Assembly: GCF_018739885.1 (NCBI RefSeq) | Contig: NZ_JADOES010000018.1 | Location: forward strand, 1-64,000 | DNA from: Leptothoe spongobia TAU-MAC 1115 | GTDB taxonomy: Bacteria; Cyanobacteriota; Cyanobacteriia; Phormidesmidales; Phormidesmidaceae | Reading direction: 5' to 3' | Length of the DNA stretch: 64,000 bases | Shown: piece by piece, positions 15,802 to 25,791 of the stretch | Layout of the letters: every line of letters starts with the position of its first letter | Position numbering within the stretch: position 1 is the first letter of the stretch | Notes under the pieces: generated by a model | Told to the model about the DNA's origin: nothing | The model's database searches: none | The model's input: only the letters and a program-made list of their open reading frames with translations | Translations under genes and position numbers: made by a program

Positions 15802-17399
15802 CTCAATTAAAACAGTCTACATCAGCTGCTCAAAAAAAATATCACATTCGTTGTTGCACTGTTGGAGGCTGTCTTTCTGCCAATAGTGCTGCTGTGAAAG
15901 AACAGCTAAAAACAGCGATAGCTGCCAGTAATTTAACAGACCAGGTGCAAGTGTCAGGGGTGGGCTGTATGGGATTATGCAGTCAGGGACCTCTGGTACG
16001 CGTGGAAACTGAAAACGCCACTGAGGTGCTCTATCGACAGGTGCAGCCAGAACAGTCTGCTGCTATTGTGTCGTCGCTCACGCAATCGCCTCATCCTGAA
16101 CCTGTCGACCTCAAAACTCAGCCTACTGACAGTCCATTTTTCACCCGGCAGCATCGGATTGTGTTAGAAAATAGCGGACGCATTGATCCAGAAAAGATTG
16201 AAGAGTATATTGCGGCATCGGGGTATGAAGCGCTGCATCATTGTTTACGAGAGATGTCATCCGCAGAAGTGGTGGATGAGATTACCCGCAGTGGCCTACG
16301 GGGGCGGGGCGGAGCAGGTTATCCAACCGGCCTGAAATGGGCCACAGTCGCAAAAATGCCGCCGGGACAAAAGTATGTGGTGTGCAATGCGGATGAAGGC
16401 GATCCAGGGGCCTATATGGATCGCAGTGTGTTGGAAAGTGATCCTCATCGGGTGTTGGAAGGGCTTGAGATCGCAGCCTACGCCGTCGGTGCTAACCAGG
16501 GCTATATCTACGTGCGAGGAGAGTATCCCCTGGCGATTAATCATTTGCAAACGGCTATCCGTCAAGCCAAACGCCATGGCCTGCTCGGTAGCCAAATTTT
16601 TGATTCTCCCTTTGACTTTCGAGTGGACCTACGCATTGGGGCCGGAGCCTTTGTCTGTGGAGAAGAAACCGCCTTAATGGCCTCTATTGAAGGTAAGCGA
16701 GGCATTCCTCGACCACGTCCCCCTTACCCCGCTGAGTCAGGATTGTGGGGCCGCCCGACATTAATCAACAATGTGGAAACCTATGCCAATATCGCCCCCA
16801 TTATCCGTAAGGGAGCTGACTGGTTTGCCTCCATAGGGACCGAGCAGAGCAAGGGGACAAAAGTATTTTCTCTCACGGGCAAGGTGAAAAATGCAGGGCT
16901 GATTGAAGTGCCCATGGGAATTTCTCTCAAAGAGATTGTAGAGGGGATGGGGCAGGGTGCCCCTGATGGTGCTCAGGTCAAAGCTGTACAGACTGGCGGG
17001 CCTTCTGGTGGCTGTATTCCGGCAGACGCCTTTGACACATCTGTGGATTATGAATCGCTGAAAGCACTGGGGTCGATTATGGGCTCAGGCGGCATGATTG
17101 TGATGGATGAGCATACCCACATGGTGGATGTGGCTCAGTTTTTTATGCAGTTTTGCATGGATGAGTCCTGTGGGAAGTGCATTCCCTGTCGAGCTGGGAC
17201 GGTGCAGCTCTATCAGTTGCTAACGAAGTTTAAGGAGCATCGGGCAACACCCGCAGATTTAGAGCAACTGGAGATGCTGTGTGATGTGGTGCAACATACG
17301 AGTTTGTGTGGTCTAGGTCAGTCGGCCCCGAATCCAGTGTTGAGTACATTGCGATATTTCCGAGATGAGTATTTGGTGGCCATGGTGGAGAAAACATAG
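15792..17399 (+). CDS. hoxF: Bidirectional hydrogenase diaphorase subunit HoxF
   Basis: This 535-residue flavoprotein holds FMN and the NAD(P)H site. The N-terminal thioredoxin-like [2Fe-2S] region has CCTVGGC and GCMGLC (about 20-65). The NADH/FMN Rossmann-like part contains [16 protein letters not shown] and [14 protein letters not shown]. The C-terminal [4Fe-4S] ligands are in [12 protein letters not shown] and TSLCGLGQ. The length is typical of cyanobacterial HoxF. ATG 15792 is used; an upstream TTG at 15780 is open. It is the electron entry module paired with HoxE and HoxU. Confidence 0.96.
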   Translation: MDLTQLKQSTSAAQKKYHIRCCTVGGCLSANSAAVKEQLKTAIAASNLTDQVQVSGVGCMGLCSQGPLVRVETENATEVLYRQVQPEQSAAIVSSLTQSPHPEPVDLKTQPTDSPFFTRQHRIVLENSGRIDPEKIEEYIAASGYEALHHCLREMSSAEVVDEITRSGLRGRGGAGYPTGLKWATVAKMPPGQKYVVCNADEGDPGAYMDRSVLESDPHRVLEGLEIAAYAVGANQGYIYVRGEYPLAINHLQTAIRQAKRHGLLGSQIFDSPFDFRVDLRIGAGAFVCGEETALMASIEGKRGIPRPRPPYPAESGLWGRPTLINNVETYANIAPIIRKGADWFASIGTEQSKGTKVFSLTGKVKNAGLIEVPMGISLKEIVEGMGQGAPDGAQVKAVQTGGPSGGCIPADAFDTSVDYESLKALGSIMGSGGMIVMDEHTHMVDVAQFFMQFCMDESCGKCIPCRAGTVQLYQLLTKFKEHRATPADLEQLEMLCDVVQHTSLCGLGQSAPNPVLSTLRYFRDEYLVAMVEKT

Positions 17400-17645
17400 G
17401 TTAACATTCAGCCGACTTCTCTATTCATCGTTGTCCGTAATCAAACAGTTACGCACAACATTTAGTTAAAGCCCAGTCGAATCCCATCAGATCGCCACTA
17501 AAATAGAGATACAAAAGAGGCGTTGCTGAGCCCCGGTATGATTTTATCTATCAAGTATCGGCACATTGCAAATCTTACAGCTCGATTCATACCCTAAATC
17601 AACAACGGCAAAAAAGACTATAGCAGATGAGTAGAGGAAAGGATT

Positions 17646-18143
17646 ATGACAAACTCTACAAATATGTTTTCCTCAGAGATCAGCCCTACCTTTGTCGTAG
17701 TTGGCTATGGCAATCCTCATAAGGGCGATGATGCCATTGGTCAGAAAGTAGTTGCTCAACTTCAGGCATTACAAACACCTGGTCTTGAAGCTTACTCAGT
17801 CAATCAACTTACTCCAGAACTCTCCAGTAAACTTGCCAGGGCAAGTGTTGCCATCTTTGTTGATGCCTGTAAATTGAACAACACTGATAGGGTACAGGTT
17901 AAATCTTTAGATGCTTGTGGGACAGAAACCACTGGGTCTGCGGTGCCTGGATTTGGCCATTCCTGCAGCCCCTGTTCACTGTTAGCACTGACTCAGTCTG
18001 TCTATGGTCATTTTCCAAAAGCCTGGTGGGTTGAAGTCCCTGCCCATGATTTTACCATGGGTCATCCTCTATCAGACTTAGCAGAACGTGGGGTGGAGCA
18101 AGCATTACAAACAATTGCCTCATTGATTGGGTCAGCCACTTAG
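17646..18143 (+). CDS. hoxW: Hydrogenase maturation protease HoxW
   Basis: This 165-residue endopeptidase belongs to the HybD/HoxW family, which trims the C-terminus of the large hydrogenase subunit after Ni insertion. The family start motif is GYGNPHKGDDAIG, and the second nickel-sensing Asp lies in FVDAC. A His in FGHSCSP fits the third position. An ATG at 17646 follows an AGGAAAGG-like site. It lies between hoxF and hoxU, separated from hoxF by 246 bases that hold no gene. Its substrate is presumably the HoxH encoded 2.6 kb downstream. Confidence 0.92.
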   Translation: MTNSTNMFSSEISPTFVVVGYGNPHKGDDAIGQKVVAQLQALQTPGLEAYSVNQLTPELSSKLARASVAIFVDACKLNNTDRVQVKSLDACGTETTGSAVPGFGHSCSPCSLLALTQSVYGHFPKAWWVEVPAHDFTMGHPLSDLAERGVEQALQTIASLIGSAT

Positions 18144-18325
18144 CTCCTACAGGAGCATATCCACAGTGCTCAGTCCCGATCAACAGTCGGGGAAGTGAAC
18201 ATAATGTCGCCTTCTGTATTCTTCACAAGTTTCTCAACTTTTGAAATTAACCTGAAACTAGAATTAAGGCGATTGCACATAAACAAAATCCCAGTCAAGC
18301 AATATGTCTACGAGAGTTTTTCCCT

Positions 18326-18490
18326 TAAGTAGGTTGGCCTAATCATTTATAAGATGGAGAATCAGGAGTTTGACTTCCTCGAATATGCCCCCAAACCCCC
18401 AATCTTGGGGGCTTTGAGTCTAGTCTCCCCCAGGATTGGGGGACGGAAGGGGGCCTCGGTGTCTGAAGCCTAATTTGGATAACCTACTTA
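18326..18490. mobile_element. MITE-like element in the hoxW-hoxU gap
   Basis: Terminal inverted repeats TAAGTAGGTT (18326-18335) and AACCTACTTA (18481-18490) bound a 165-bp element. Inside, CCCCCAATCTTGGGGG and CCCCCAGGATTGGGGG form further hairpins. Related sequence occurs at 33917-34135 (inverted) and, shortened, at 12009-12073. No coding capacity. It ends 39 bases before hoxU. Confidence 0.7.
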
Positions 18491-18529
18491 GCACGGGGAG
18501 GGAACGTAGGCGAAGGGGTCCCGACAATA

Positions 18530-19246
18530 ATGTCCGTTAAAACGCTGACCATTGATAATCAACTCATTAGTGCCCGTGAGGGAGAAACTGTCCTGGAGAC
18601 GGCTAGGAATGCCAACATCGGAATTCCTACACTTTGTCATTTGGAAGGCTTATCTACTGTAGGTGCCTGCCGTCTTTGCCTGGTGGAGGTGGAAGGGGTA
18701 TCTAAGCTTTTACCTGCCTGCGTGACAGTCGTTCAAGAAGGTATGATGATACAGACGCACACTGAGCGGCTCCAGCATTATCGGCGCATGATTGTCGAAC
18801 TGTTGCTAGCTGAGGGAAATCACGTCTGTGCTGTCTGTGTGTCCAATGGTAATTGTGAACTACAGGATCTAGCAGTGGAAATGGGGATCGATCATGTCGA
18901 TTTAACCTATCAGTTTCCAGATCGCAAAGTGGATATCTCCCATGCTCGTTTTGGTATTGATCATAATCGCTGTGTGCTTTGCACGCGCTGTATTCGAGTT
19001 TGCGATGAGGTCGAGGGCGCTCACACATGGGATATGGCTGGACGAGGGCATACGGCCCATGTGATTAGCGATCTCAATCAACCTTGGGGCGAAGCGAGTA
19101 GTTGTACGTCTTGTGGCAAGTGTGTGAATGCTTGTCCCACTGGAGCACTGTTTCATCGAGGTTCTACTGTCGGAGAAATGCAGCATGAGCGCGAGCAACT
19201 GAGCTTTATTATGACGGCTCGCCAACAACAACAGTGGGTCAGATGA
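18530..19246 (+). CDS. hoxU: Bidirectional hydrogenase subunit HoxU
   Basis: This 238-residue NuoG-N-terminal-like electron-transfer subunit has a plant-type [2Fe-2S] site in [17 protein letters not shown] and PACVT. A His-Cys3 segment follows ([17 protein letters not shown]). Two ferredoxin-type [4Fe-4S] motifs, [11 protein letters not shown] and [15 protein letters not shown], complete it. The size matches cyanobacterial HoxU. It bridges the diaphorase (HoxEF) and the hydrogenase small subunit HoxY, whose gene starts 25 bases downstream. Confidence 0.96.
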   Translation: MSVKTLTIDNQLISAREGETVLETARNANIGIPTLCHLEGLSTVGACRLCLVEVEGVSKLLPACVTVVQEGMMIQTHTERLQHYRRMIVELLLAEGNHVCAVCVSNGNCELQDLAVEMGIDHVDLTYQFPDRKVDISHARFGIDHNRCVLCTRCIRVCDEVEGAHTWDMAGRGHTAHVISDLNQPWGEASSCTSCGKCVNACPTGALFHRGSTVGEMQHEREQLSFIMTARQQQQWVR

Positions 19247-19271
19247 CACAGTGGCATTTTGATTAGGTTGG

Positions 19272-19835
19272 ATGAAAAAAAATACTATGGTGAAAATAAA
19301 GCTGGCAACAGTATGGTTAGGGGGTTGTTCTGGCTGCCATATGTCGTTCCTCGACTTGGATGAATGGCTGTTTGAGTTGGCCAGTCAGGTGGATCTCGTA
19401 TATAGTCCACTGGCGGATATTAAGACCTATCCAGCAGGGGTAGATGTAGCGTTGGTGGAGGGCGCGATCGCAAATCAAGAACACCTAGACATGATTCATC
19501 AGGTACGCGATCGCACCCAATTTCTGATCTCCTTTGGAGACTGTGCGGTCACCGGCAATGTCACCGCCATACGCAACGTGTTTGGGCCATCAAAGTCGGC
19601 TGAATCTGTTCTCAACCGTGCCTATTTAGAAGCAGACGTTCAGCCAAAACTCCCTCAAGGAGACCTGGTCCCCACATTGTTAGACCAGGTAATACCTGTG
19701 CACCAGGTGATACCGGTAGATTGTTATCTACCTGGCTGTCCGCCCAATGCAGAAAGAATTCGAGCCGTTTTAGAGCCTTTACTCCAGGGGAAGCAGCCCG
19801 AGTTGACAGGTCCCGAACTTATTAGATTTGGCTAG
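19272..19835 (+). CDS. hoxY: Bidirectional NiFe hydrogenase small subunit HoxY
   Basis: This 187-residue small subunit carries a single proximal [4Fe-4S] cluster. Ligands are seen in LGGCSGCHMS, GDCAVTGN and LPGCPPNAE. There is no Tat signal, so it is cytoplasmic, as expected for the bidirectional enzyme. A short internal duplication, QVIPVHQVIPV, near residue 145 is an oddity of this copy. ATG 19272 is used, with ATG 19287 as alternative. The partner large subunit hoxH lies 0.9 kb downstream beyond a MITE-like element and a CBS gene. Confidence 0.95.
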   Translation: MKKNTMVKIKLATVWLGGCSGCHMSFLDLDEWLFELASQVDLVYSPLADIKTYPAGVDVALVEGAIANQEHLDMIHQVRDRTQFLISFGDCAVTGNVTAIRNVFGPSKSAESVLNRAYLEADVQPKLPQGDLVPTLLDQVIPVHQVIPVDCYLPGCPPNAERIRAVLEPLLQGKQPELTGPELIRFG

Positions 19836-19887
19836 GTGGGGTAAAGCTGTGGCCCCAGCAGGTGGGTCAAACTTTACCAGGTGATAG

Positions 19888-19983
19888 GGGCTGTTAAAAA
19901 ATGACTTCACGTTTTGAAACTGAAAGCCTCACTAAATAAATGCTTTAGCAGGTGGAACCATGAGCTTATTTTTTAACGAGCCC
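19888..19983. mobile_element. MITE-like element between hoxY and the CBS gene
   Basis: Ends GGGCTGTTAAAAAAT and ATTTTTTAACGAGCCC are inverted repeats (one base missing on the left). The element is 96 bp, and a partial copy of its right end is found at 2686-2713. Nothing is encoded. Mobility is inferred from structure. Confidence 0.55.
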
Positions 19984-20115
19984 ATAGTGATTCCTATTTC
20001 TCTAAAAAATCCCATTAATGGGGCAACTCCTCACAGGTTCCTCAAGCTTTCAACATACAACTAAAGTAGGTAGAACATCTGGTTACATGGGACTCAATGC
20101 TCAAGGAGGTCGGTT

Positions 20116-20649
20116 ATGCTATTTGTCAAAGACATCATGACCAAGCCGGTTATTGTTATTCGTAGCTCGGCTACAGTAGAAAATGCTATTTGGTTGATGC
20201 GCACTAAGCGGGTGCGATCGCTAATCGTAGAAGAGTTTTACGATCAAGGCCCCTATGGCATTTTGACGGAACGAGATATTGTTTATAACGTAATTGCGAA
20301 AAGCAGGTCTCCTCATTTTGTTCGTGTCGATCAAATCATGCGACGCCCCTGCATCTGCATGCCACTGGAGGCGACTTTGCAAGAAGCTGCCAAAATCTTC
20401 TCTGAGACTGGAATTCATCGAGCTCCTGTGATTGAAAATGGACAGCTCTTAGGGATTGTTTCAATGACGGATATTTTGATGAAAGGGCATCCGGGAGCAT
20501 CGTCTCGAGATGAACTATCTCAGCGAGTCAATGCTGCTCTACAGCACGCTCGTATTATTGATGATGAAGATGCTCAGATTGAACAAGATTGTGATATCGC
20601 CTGGCAGATGATTGAGGAAATGCGACGAGAGTCTGTACCCCAAGGTTAG
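20116..20649 (+). CDS. CBS-domain pair protein within the hox array
   Basis: This 177-residue protein consists of two CBS motifs (about 5-60, VKDIMTKPVIVIRSS; and 68-125, IMRRPCICMPLEATLQEA) and a helical acidic C-terminus (about 130-177). CBS pairs bind adenine nucleotides and commonly sense energy or redox charge. ATG 20116 has AAGGAGG seven bases upstream. Its position between hoxY and hoxH suggests a role in hydrogenase regulation or assembly, but that is inference from context. Confidence 0.85.
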   Translation: MLFVKDIMTKPVIVIRSSATVENAIWLMRTKRVRSLIVEEFYDQGPYGILTERDIVYNVIAKSRSPHFVRVDQIMRRPCICMPLEATLQEAAKIFSETGIHRAPVIENGQLLGIVSMTDILMKGHPGASSRDELSQRVNAALQHARIIDDEDAQIEQDCDIAWQMIEEMRRESVPQG

Positions 20650-20752
20650 GAGGAAGATTTTAGCAGGTTTAGCAATATCCTTGCAGAGGTGTTTCATGCA
20701 ACGCCTGTACATCAGTCCTTAGGGAGATAGGATTGCTCTATCTCAGTTAGCA

Positions 20753-22195
20753 GTGAGTAAACGAATTGTGATTAATCCGGTTACCCGGATTGAGGGCCAT
20801 GCCAAAATCTCTATCTACCTTGATGATCGTGGGGAAGTGTCAGATGCACGATTCCATGTAACTGAGTTTCGTGGATTTGAGAAATTTTGTGAGGGCCGTC
20901 CCTTTTGGGAAATGCCGGGGCTTACGGCTCGTATTTGTGGTATTTGCCCTATCAGTCATCTACTAGCATCGGCTAAAACAGGTGATCGCTTACTGGCGGT
21001 GCAAATTCCCCCTGCGGCAGAGAAGCTACGACGATTAATGAATTTGGGACAGATTATTCAGTCCCATGCTCTGAGCTTTTTTCACCTTAGCAGTCCCGAT
21101 CTCTTGTTGGGGTGGGAGAGTAATCCGATTCAACGCAATGTATTTGGAGTGATGGCCGCTGAGCCTGAGTTGGCCCGAGGGGGGATTCAACTACGTCAGT
21201 TTGGCCAAGAAGTGATTAAACAACTGGGGGGATGCAAGATTCATCCAGCTTGGGCTGTGCCAGGAGGTGTCAGGGGTAGTCTGTCATTAGCCGGACGAGA
21301 GCAGATTCGTCAGCATTTACCTAAGGCTAAGAAAACGATCTTAGAAACGCTTACCTTATTTAAGCAACTGCTAGAAGACTTTCAAGAAGAGGCTCATATC
21401 TTTGGTAACTTTTCAAGTTTATTTATGGGTTTAGTCAGTACTGATGGTACCTGGGAGCATTATGATGGCTGTTTGCGCATGGTCGATAGCGGTGGCAATG
21501 TTATTGCAGATCGGCTGGACTCAAGTGATTACAGAGACTTTATTGGGGAAGCAGTACAGCCAGATTCCTATTTAAAGTCACCTTACTATAAGCCCTTGGG
21601 ATATCCTGATCAGACACAACACTGTCGTTTAGAGAATGGTCTGTATCGGGTAGGGCCGTTGGCAAGGTTGAATGTTTGCGATCGCATCGGCACACCTCTA
21701 GCTGAAACTGAACTGCAACGTTTCCGTCAGTACGGTATGAGTAACAGTTCTTTTTTCTATCATTATGCGAGACTGATTGAGATTCTCACCTGTATTGAGC
21801 GCATTGAGATTGCCCTGGATGATCCAGACCTCCAGAGCGAACGTCTCAGAGCCAGCGCTGATGTCAATCAACTTGAAGCTGTAGGGGTGGGGGAAGCTCC
21901 ACGGGGTACTCTCTTTCATCATTACAAAATTGATGAAACTGGCTTACTCACCTATGTCAACCTGATTATTGCCACTGGCCAGAACAATCTGGCCATGAAT
22001 CGTACTGTTGCCCAGATTGCCCGTCACTATATCCACGGTTCTGAGATTCCAGAACCGATGTTGAACCGTGTGGAAGCAGGGATTCGTGCATTTGATCCCT
22101 GCCTGAGCTGTTCCACCCATGCAGCTGGAAAAATGCCACTACAGATACAGTTGCTTGATGCTGATGGGCAACTGCTTGATGAGTGCTATCGGTGA
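20753..22195 (+). CDS. hoxH: Bidirectional NiFe hydrogenase large subunit HoxH
   Basis: This 480-residue catalytic subunit holds the NiFe(CN)2CO centre. The N-terminal pair of Ni ligands is in [11 protein letters not shown], the C-terminal pair in [10 protein letters not shown]. Beyond the final His a tail of about 25 residues ([12 protein letters not shown] and onward) remains, which HoxW should remove during maturation. GTG 20753 is the start (GTG AGT AAA CGA). The length and motifs are complete, so the enzyme appears functional. hypA follows after 74 bases. Confidence 0.96.
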   Translation: MSKRIVINPVTRIEGHAKISIYLDDRGEVSDARFHVTEFRGFEKFCEGRPFWEMPGLTARICGICPISHLLASAKTGDRLLAVQIPPAAEKLRRLMNLGQIIQSHALSFFHLSSPDLLLGWESNPIQRNVFGVMAAEPELARGGIQLRQFGQEVIKQLGGCKIHPAWAVPGGVRGSLSLAGREQIRQHLPKAKKTILETLTLFKQLLEDFQEEAHIFGNFSSLFMGLVSTDGTWEHYDGCLRMVDSGGNVIADRLDSSDYRDFIGEAVQPDSYLKSPYYKPLGYPDQTQHCRLENGLYRVGPLARLNVCDRIGTPLAETELQRFRQYGMSNSSFFYHYARLIEILTCIERIEIALDDPDLQSERLRASADVNQLEAVGVGEAPRGTLFHHYKIDETGLLTYVNLIIATGQNNLAMNRTVAQIARHYIHGSEIPEPMLNRVEAGIRAFDPCLSCSTHAAGKMPLQIQLLDADGQLLDECYR

Positions 22196-22269
22196 GACCT
22201 CATAAAATCCTCATATCGTTTGAATAACATTATTGAACAATTCCTAGTCACCTATCGGCACCCAGTTCT

Positions 22270-22611
22270 ATGCATGAAATCGGCCTGATGCAGGCTGCTC
22301 TATCCGTAGCCTTAGACCATGCTCAAACAAAGGGCGCTCGGCAAATTCATCGTCTCCAGCTTCAAGTAGGAGAGTTGTCGGGAGTGGATCCCGATGCACT
22401 GGCATTTGCGTTTGATGTGGTAAGCAACGGCACTTTGGCAGAAAAGGCCAAGCTAGAACTTATACCGGTGCCAGTGAGCTGTTATTGCTCATCATGTCAA
22501 CAAATGTTTCAACCCCTCGATTGGGTGTATGAATGTCCATGCTGTCATCAATTGAGTGCGGACATTCGCCAGGGGAAGGCCCTGGAGCTGTCATCCTTAG
22601 AGATTTCATAG
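22270..22611 (+). CDS. hypA: Hydrogenase nickel-incorporation protein HypA
   Basis: This 113-residue nickel chaperone begins MHEIGLMQ, where the N-terminal amine and His2 bind nickel. The zinc site is formed by C-Y-C-S-S-C and C-P-C-C in the second half. It hands nickel to the hydrogenase large subunit together with HypB, whose gene starts 14 bases after this stop. Typical length. Confidence 0.94.
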   Translation: MHEIGLMQAALSVALDHAQTKGARQIHRLQLQVGELSGVDPDALAFAFDVVSNGTLAEKAKLELIPVPVSCYCSSCQQMFQPLDWVYECPCCHQLSADIRQGKALELSSLEIS

Positions 22612-22625
22612 GGAGGTATTTAGCT

Positions 22626-23357
22626 ATGTGTGGGCATTGTGGGTGTAAAAATACTCGGCAGACGTTATCTCTGCATCAGAATGTATTAGACAAAAACGAT
22701 CACTATGCAGAACATAATCGTGTGTTGTTTCAACATCTGCTAGTTTTGAACGTTTTGTCATCACCAGGCACTGGCAAAACAACCCTGATTCAGCGTATCC
22801 TGCGTGACTGTGATTTAATTGCTGGAGCAGATCCCCTAAATCGGTACCAGGGGGTCGTACGGCCTGGAGTGATTGTGGGCGATCTGGCCACCAATCGGGA
22901 TGCTGAAAGATTGCGCCAAACAGAGCAACCGGTGATCCAGATTAATACAGGCAATCTCTGTCATCTAGAGGCTGAAAGTGTCGGCAAGGCTGCACAACAA
23001 TTGACGTTGGACAGTCTCAATTTACTAATTATCGAAAATGTAGGCAATTTGGTATGTCCGGCAGTTTATGACTTGGGGGAAGATTTACGAATTGTGCTGA
23101 TGTCCGTGACTGAAGGAGAGGACAAACCGCTAAAGTATCCCACCATGTTTAAGTCTGCCCATGCTGTTGTGATTACCAAAACTGATATTGCTGATGTGGT
23201 TGGGTTTAATCGCAAAGAAACTCTAGAATACTTGCGTTTAATTGCACCTCAGGCGCTTATTTTTGAACTATCAGCAACAACTGGTGAAGGGTTGACCAAC
23301 TTTTATGCCTATCTAAACCAAGCGTTATCCCAGCGGATAGCACCAGCATTTGTGTGA
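22626..23357 (+). CDS. hypB: Hydrogenase maturation GTPase HypB
   Basis: This 243-residue GTPase assists nickel insertion. A cysteine-rich start, MCGHCGCKN, is followed by the P-loop SSPGTGKTT, the conserved ENVGNLVCP switch segment with its metal-binding Cys, and the TKTD guanine motif. No long His-rich nickel-storage stretch is present. ATG 22626 is preceded by GGGAGG; upstream in-frame codons overlap hypA and are not used. Completes the hypA-hypB-hypC set; hypD, hypE and hypF are not in this window. Confidence 0.95.
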   Translation: MCGHCGCKNTRQTLSLHQNVLDKNDHYAEHNRVLFQHLLVLNVLSSPGTGKTTLIQRILRDCDLIAGADPLNRYQGVVRPGVIVGDLATNRDAERLRQTEQPVIQINTGNLCHLEAESVGKAAQQLTLDSLNLLIIENVGNLVCPAVYDLGEDLRIVLMSVTEGEDKPLKYPTMFKSAHAVVITKTDIADVVGFNRKETLEYLRLIAPQALIFELSATTGEGLTNFYAYLNQALSQRIAPAFV

Positions 23358-23385
23358 CGTTTAAAGTTTCACCAGGAGAACAACG

Positions 23386-23625
23386 ATGTGTTTGGCTGTA
23401 CCCGGAAAAATCATCAGCATCGAAGGGGAGGGACTGACTCGCATGGGCCGGGTTAGCTTTGAGGGAGTGGTGAGAGAGGTCAGCTTAGCCTGCGTACCTG
23501 AAGCCCAGCTAAGTGACTATGTCGTTGTCCATGTGGGCTTTGCCATTAGCAAACTTGATGTTCAAGCAGCAGAACAAACCCTTAACTATCTTCAACAACT
23601 TGAAGCCATTGCCAAATCTGATTAA
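23386..23625 (+). CDS. hypC: Hydrogenase assembly chaperone HypC
   Basis: This 79-residue chaperone starts MCLAVPGKI, whose Cys2 binds the iron centre with HypD. The OB-like core with VSLACVPEAQLSDYVVVHVGFAI is family-typical. An AGGAGAA site lies before the ATG. It is the last gene of the pps-hox-hyp array; no further hyp gene follows. Confidence 0.95.
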   Translation: MCLAVPGKIISIEGEGLTRMGRVSFEGVVREVSLACVPEAQLSDYVVVHVGFAISKLDVQAAEQTLNYLQQLEAIAKSD

Positions 23626-23988
23626 TCAAGAGAGAGTATGAGGCCTGGTGTAGTGGTTAGGTTTGAGTGGGGATATGGCTTGCTATATCGACAAAGATAT
23701 TTCAAAATTATGTGTTAATCAAAATCCTGGTAAAAAGCAATACTCTGGGGTCTGGCCTTGATAGCCACAGTGCTCATCAGCCTGAATACCTTGAAGTTAA
23801 ACGGTTTATAGAAAAAAAGAAGGCTCAATAGCTGTTTCAGGGAGGTGGACTAATGCAATGGCCTGTAAGCCTTACCCAAAGCATTTTCCAGAGGCTCTGC
23901 GCATCCTAGGCTAAAACCCTTGAATGACAAGGGCTAAAAGCGTTTTTCGATTCAGACCTCCCAGAAACCCATATAGAGCCAAAAAGAA
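23626..23988. other. Gene-free gap after hypC
   Basis: About 360 bases. A 17-codon ORF with a good ribosome site (GGGAGG, ATG at about 23853) is present but not recognisable. A weak stem of ACCCTTG and CAAGGG lies near 23915-23935. No convincing terminator directly follows hypC. Confidence 0.35.
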
Positions 23989-24333
23989 ATGTCAAATCCC
24001 TTTATACTAATGCTGCTTGTGCTGATGTCCGTGACCTTAAACACCACAGGTCAAAGTTTACTCAAGCTGGGGGCCGGTCAAAACCCCTTAAATCTTTATC
24101 TATTTAGTGGTCTCGTGGCCTATGGCATCAGCACAATTTTTTATGTGGCCATATTAGGCAAACTCAACGTATCGATAGTATATCCAGTGGTGATTGGCTT
24201 AACCATTATTTCGACGACATTTGCTGGCGTATTTCTCTTGAAAGAACAGGTATCGACTCTCCAATGGTTGGGAATCGGACTGATGTTGAGTGGCATCTCG
24301 GCGATTGCGTTGGGTAAGGTTGCTGCCCTTTAG
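23989..24333 (+). CDS. SMR/EamA-type small membrane transporter
   Basis: This 114-residue protein has four predicted membrane helices (about 5-22, 35-55, 60-80, 90-112). The layout, with GQSLLKLGA in the first loop and IVYPVVIGLTIISTT in helix 3, fits the small multidrug resistance/EamA superfamily, as do related ArnE-type flippases. The active-site Glu of EmrE in helix 1 is not evident, so drug export is doubtful. Substrate unknown. Monocistronic. Confidence 0.75.
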   Translation: MSNPFILMLLVLMSVTLNTTGQSLLKLGAGQNPLNLYLFSGLVAYGISTIFYVAILGKLNVSIVYPVVIGLTIISTTFAGVFLLKEQVSTLQWLGIGLMLSGISAIALGKVAAL

Positions 24334-24363
24334 CCCGCGAAAGATTGACATGATAGGAAATCA

Positions 24364-25773
24364 CTAGCGGGCTTTTACCTGACGTCCAGCCTGGAGTTGC
24401 TCACTAGGGTGCAAGACAACGCGTTCTTCAGACTGTAGACCGTCTGTCACCTCAGCCGCCATAGTACTGCGATGATCAATAGCAATCTCACGAGGCTGGA
24501 CGCGATCATCGTCCACCACAAATACACACCAACTCTCTCCACAGCGATACAGAGCACTAACGGGCACCTGCAGCACATCATCACCAGACCAGGTGACAAT
24601 GCGAGCTTCAATTCGATAACGGTCTCCTAACGCATGAGCCCTTGATCCTGACAACGTGCCAATCACGTTTACCCGCTGCTCCTCCACGCCTAGGGCAGAA
24701 ACTTCTGTAAATGCAGCTGGTTCGATATAGCTGACAGTCGCTGTTAATGGTTCTGGACCACCCCACTGGTCCACAATTATCGAATCCCCAGGCTCAATCT
24801 GTACCGCATCGGTAGACAGCACATCAATCATTAGTTCTAGCTCACCTGGATTGCCCAACTCTATCAACGGGTCTCCAGCCTGAACAAATCGCGCACTCTT
24901 ATCCGGTACCCGCAGTACGGTTCCACTAATCGGTGCAGCAATCGTTGTTCGATCAGCTTCATCCACCAGGTTAGCTAATTCTGCCTCCACACCCCTGATT
25001 TGAGCCCGATAGGCATCCTCCAAGTAATCGGGATCGCGTTGTTCTTCCCTTAACAGGGCAAGTGCTTCCTGGGCAGCAGAAACGTTTGCGATCGCACTCC
25101 CCAATCGTTTCTCATCCGCCGCCAACTCCTGCACCAGACGGTCTTCCTCTAGTTCAGCGGCTTCTCTCGCCTGGCGCGAGATCGCCCCCCTGGGCTCTAG
25201 ATTCTGAGCGCGGGTGCGATCGCGACGTGCCTGTTCCAGAGCGACACGAGTCTCTTCCACCTCAGCTGCCGTCGCTTGTTGTGTGGCCTGGGTTGACTGT
25301 AATCGGGCTGCGGCCTGGGCCAACGCTTCCGTTTTAGGCCGTTGGGTATCGACTCCAATCAGCTCAGCTCGCAACTCCTGCAACCGCGCTTGAGCCATAC
25401 GCACCTTACTATCCAGTGGCAATGGATCCAACTGGGCCACAACCGCATTAGCCTCCACCTGATCCCCCGCTTCCAGATCAATCCGCTGCAGCCGACCATC
25501 TACGGTCGCTGACACCACATAGCGGTCTTTCACCCGAGTTTGTCCCTCAGCATCAATGGTCACCTGTAGTGGGCCTGTAGTCACCGTGCCAACATCCACT
25601 GGAATCGGTGTAGGGCGAAATGCTAAGACGACTAAGACAGCGATCCCTAGGCCAACAAGACCGTAGGGCAACCAGCGCGGTAAGCGAATACGTTGTCGAG
25701 TAACAGTAGCTGACGTCTCTTTTGGCCGTCGTCGAAAAAAGTTTCTTACGGTCTGTTTTTGTAACTGAGCCAT
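24364..25773 (-). CDS. HlyD/RND-type membrane-fusion (adaptor) subunit
   Basis: This 469-residue periplasmic adaptor has one N-terminal membrane anchor (about 33-51). A split barrel-sandwich hybrid (GRLQRIDLEAGDQVEANAVV and ISGTVLRV...VQAGDPLIEL) surrounds a long coiled coil (about 115-275). A beta-barrel and membrane-proximal domain follow. It is the third gene of a minus-strand cassette after an ATPase and a permease, 18 bases downstream of the latter. Such a trio (DevBCA/MacAB-like) exports lipids, peptides or drugs through TolC; the substrate is unknown. GGAG precedes ATG 25773. Confidence 0.9.
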   Translation of the reverse strand: MAQLQKQTVRNFFRRRPKETSATVTRQRIRLPRWLPYGLVGLGIAVLVVLAFRPTPIPVDVGTVTTGPLQVTIDAEGQTRVKDRYVVSATVDGRLQRIDLEAGDQVEANAVVAQLDPLPLDSKVRMAQARLQELRAELIGVDTQRPKTEALAQAAARLQSTQATQQATAAEVEETRVALEQARRDRTRAQNLEPRGAISRQAREAAELEEDRLVQELAADEKRLGSAIANVSAAQEALALLREEQRDPDYLEDAYRAQIRGVEAELANLVDEADRTTIAAPISGTVLRVPDKSARFVQAGDPLIELGNPGELELMIDVLSTDAVQIEPGDSIIVDQWGGPEPLTATVSYIEPAAFTEVSALGVEEQRVNVIGTLSGSRAHALGDRYRIEARIVTWSGDDVLQVPVSALYRCGESWCVFVVDDDRVQPREIAIDHRSTMAAEVTDGLQSEERVVLHPSEQLQAGRQVKAR

Positions 25774-25791
25774 GATGAAATCTCCTTCTCC

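Noticed and set aside
23853..23906. 17-codon ORF with good ribosome site after hypC
   Set aside because: Too short and featureless to call a gene; mentioned only in the gap description.
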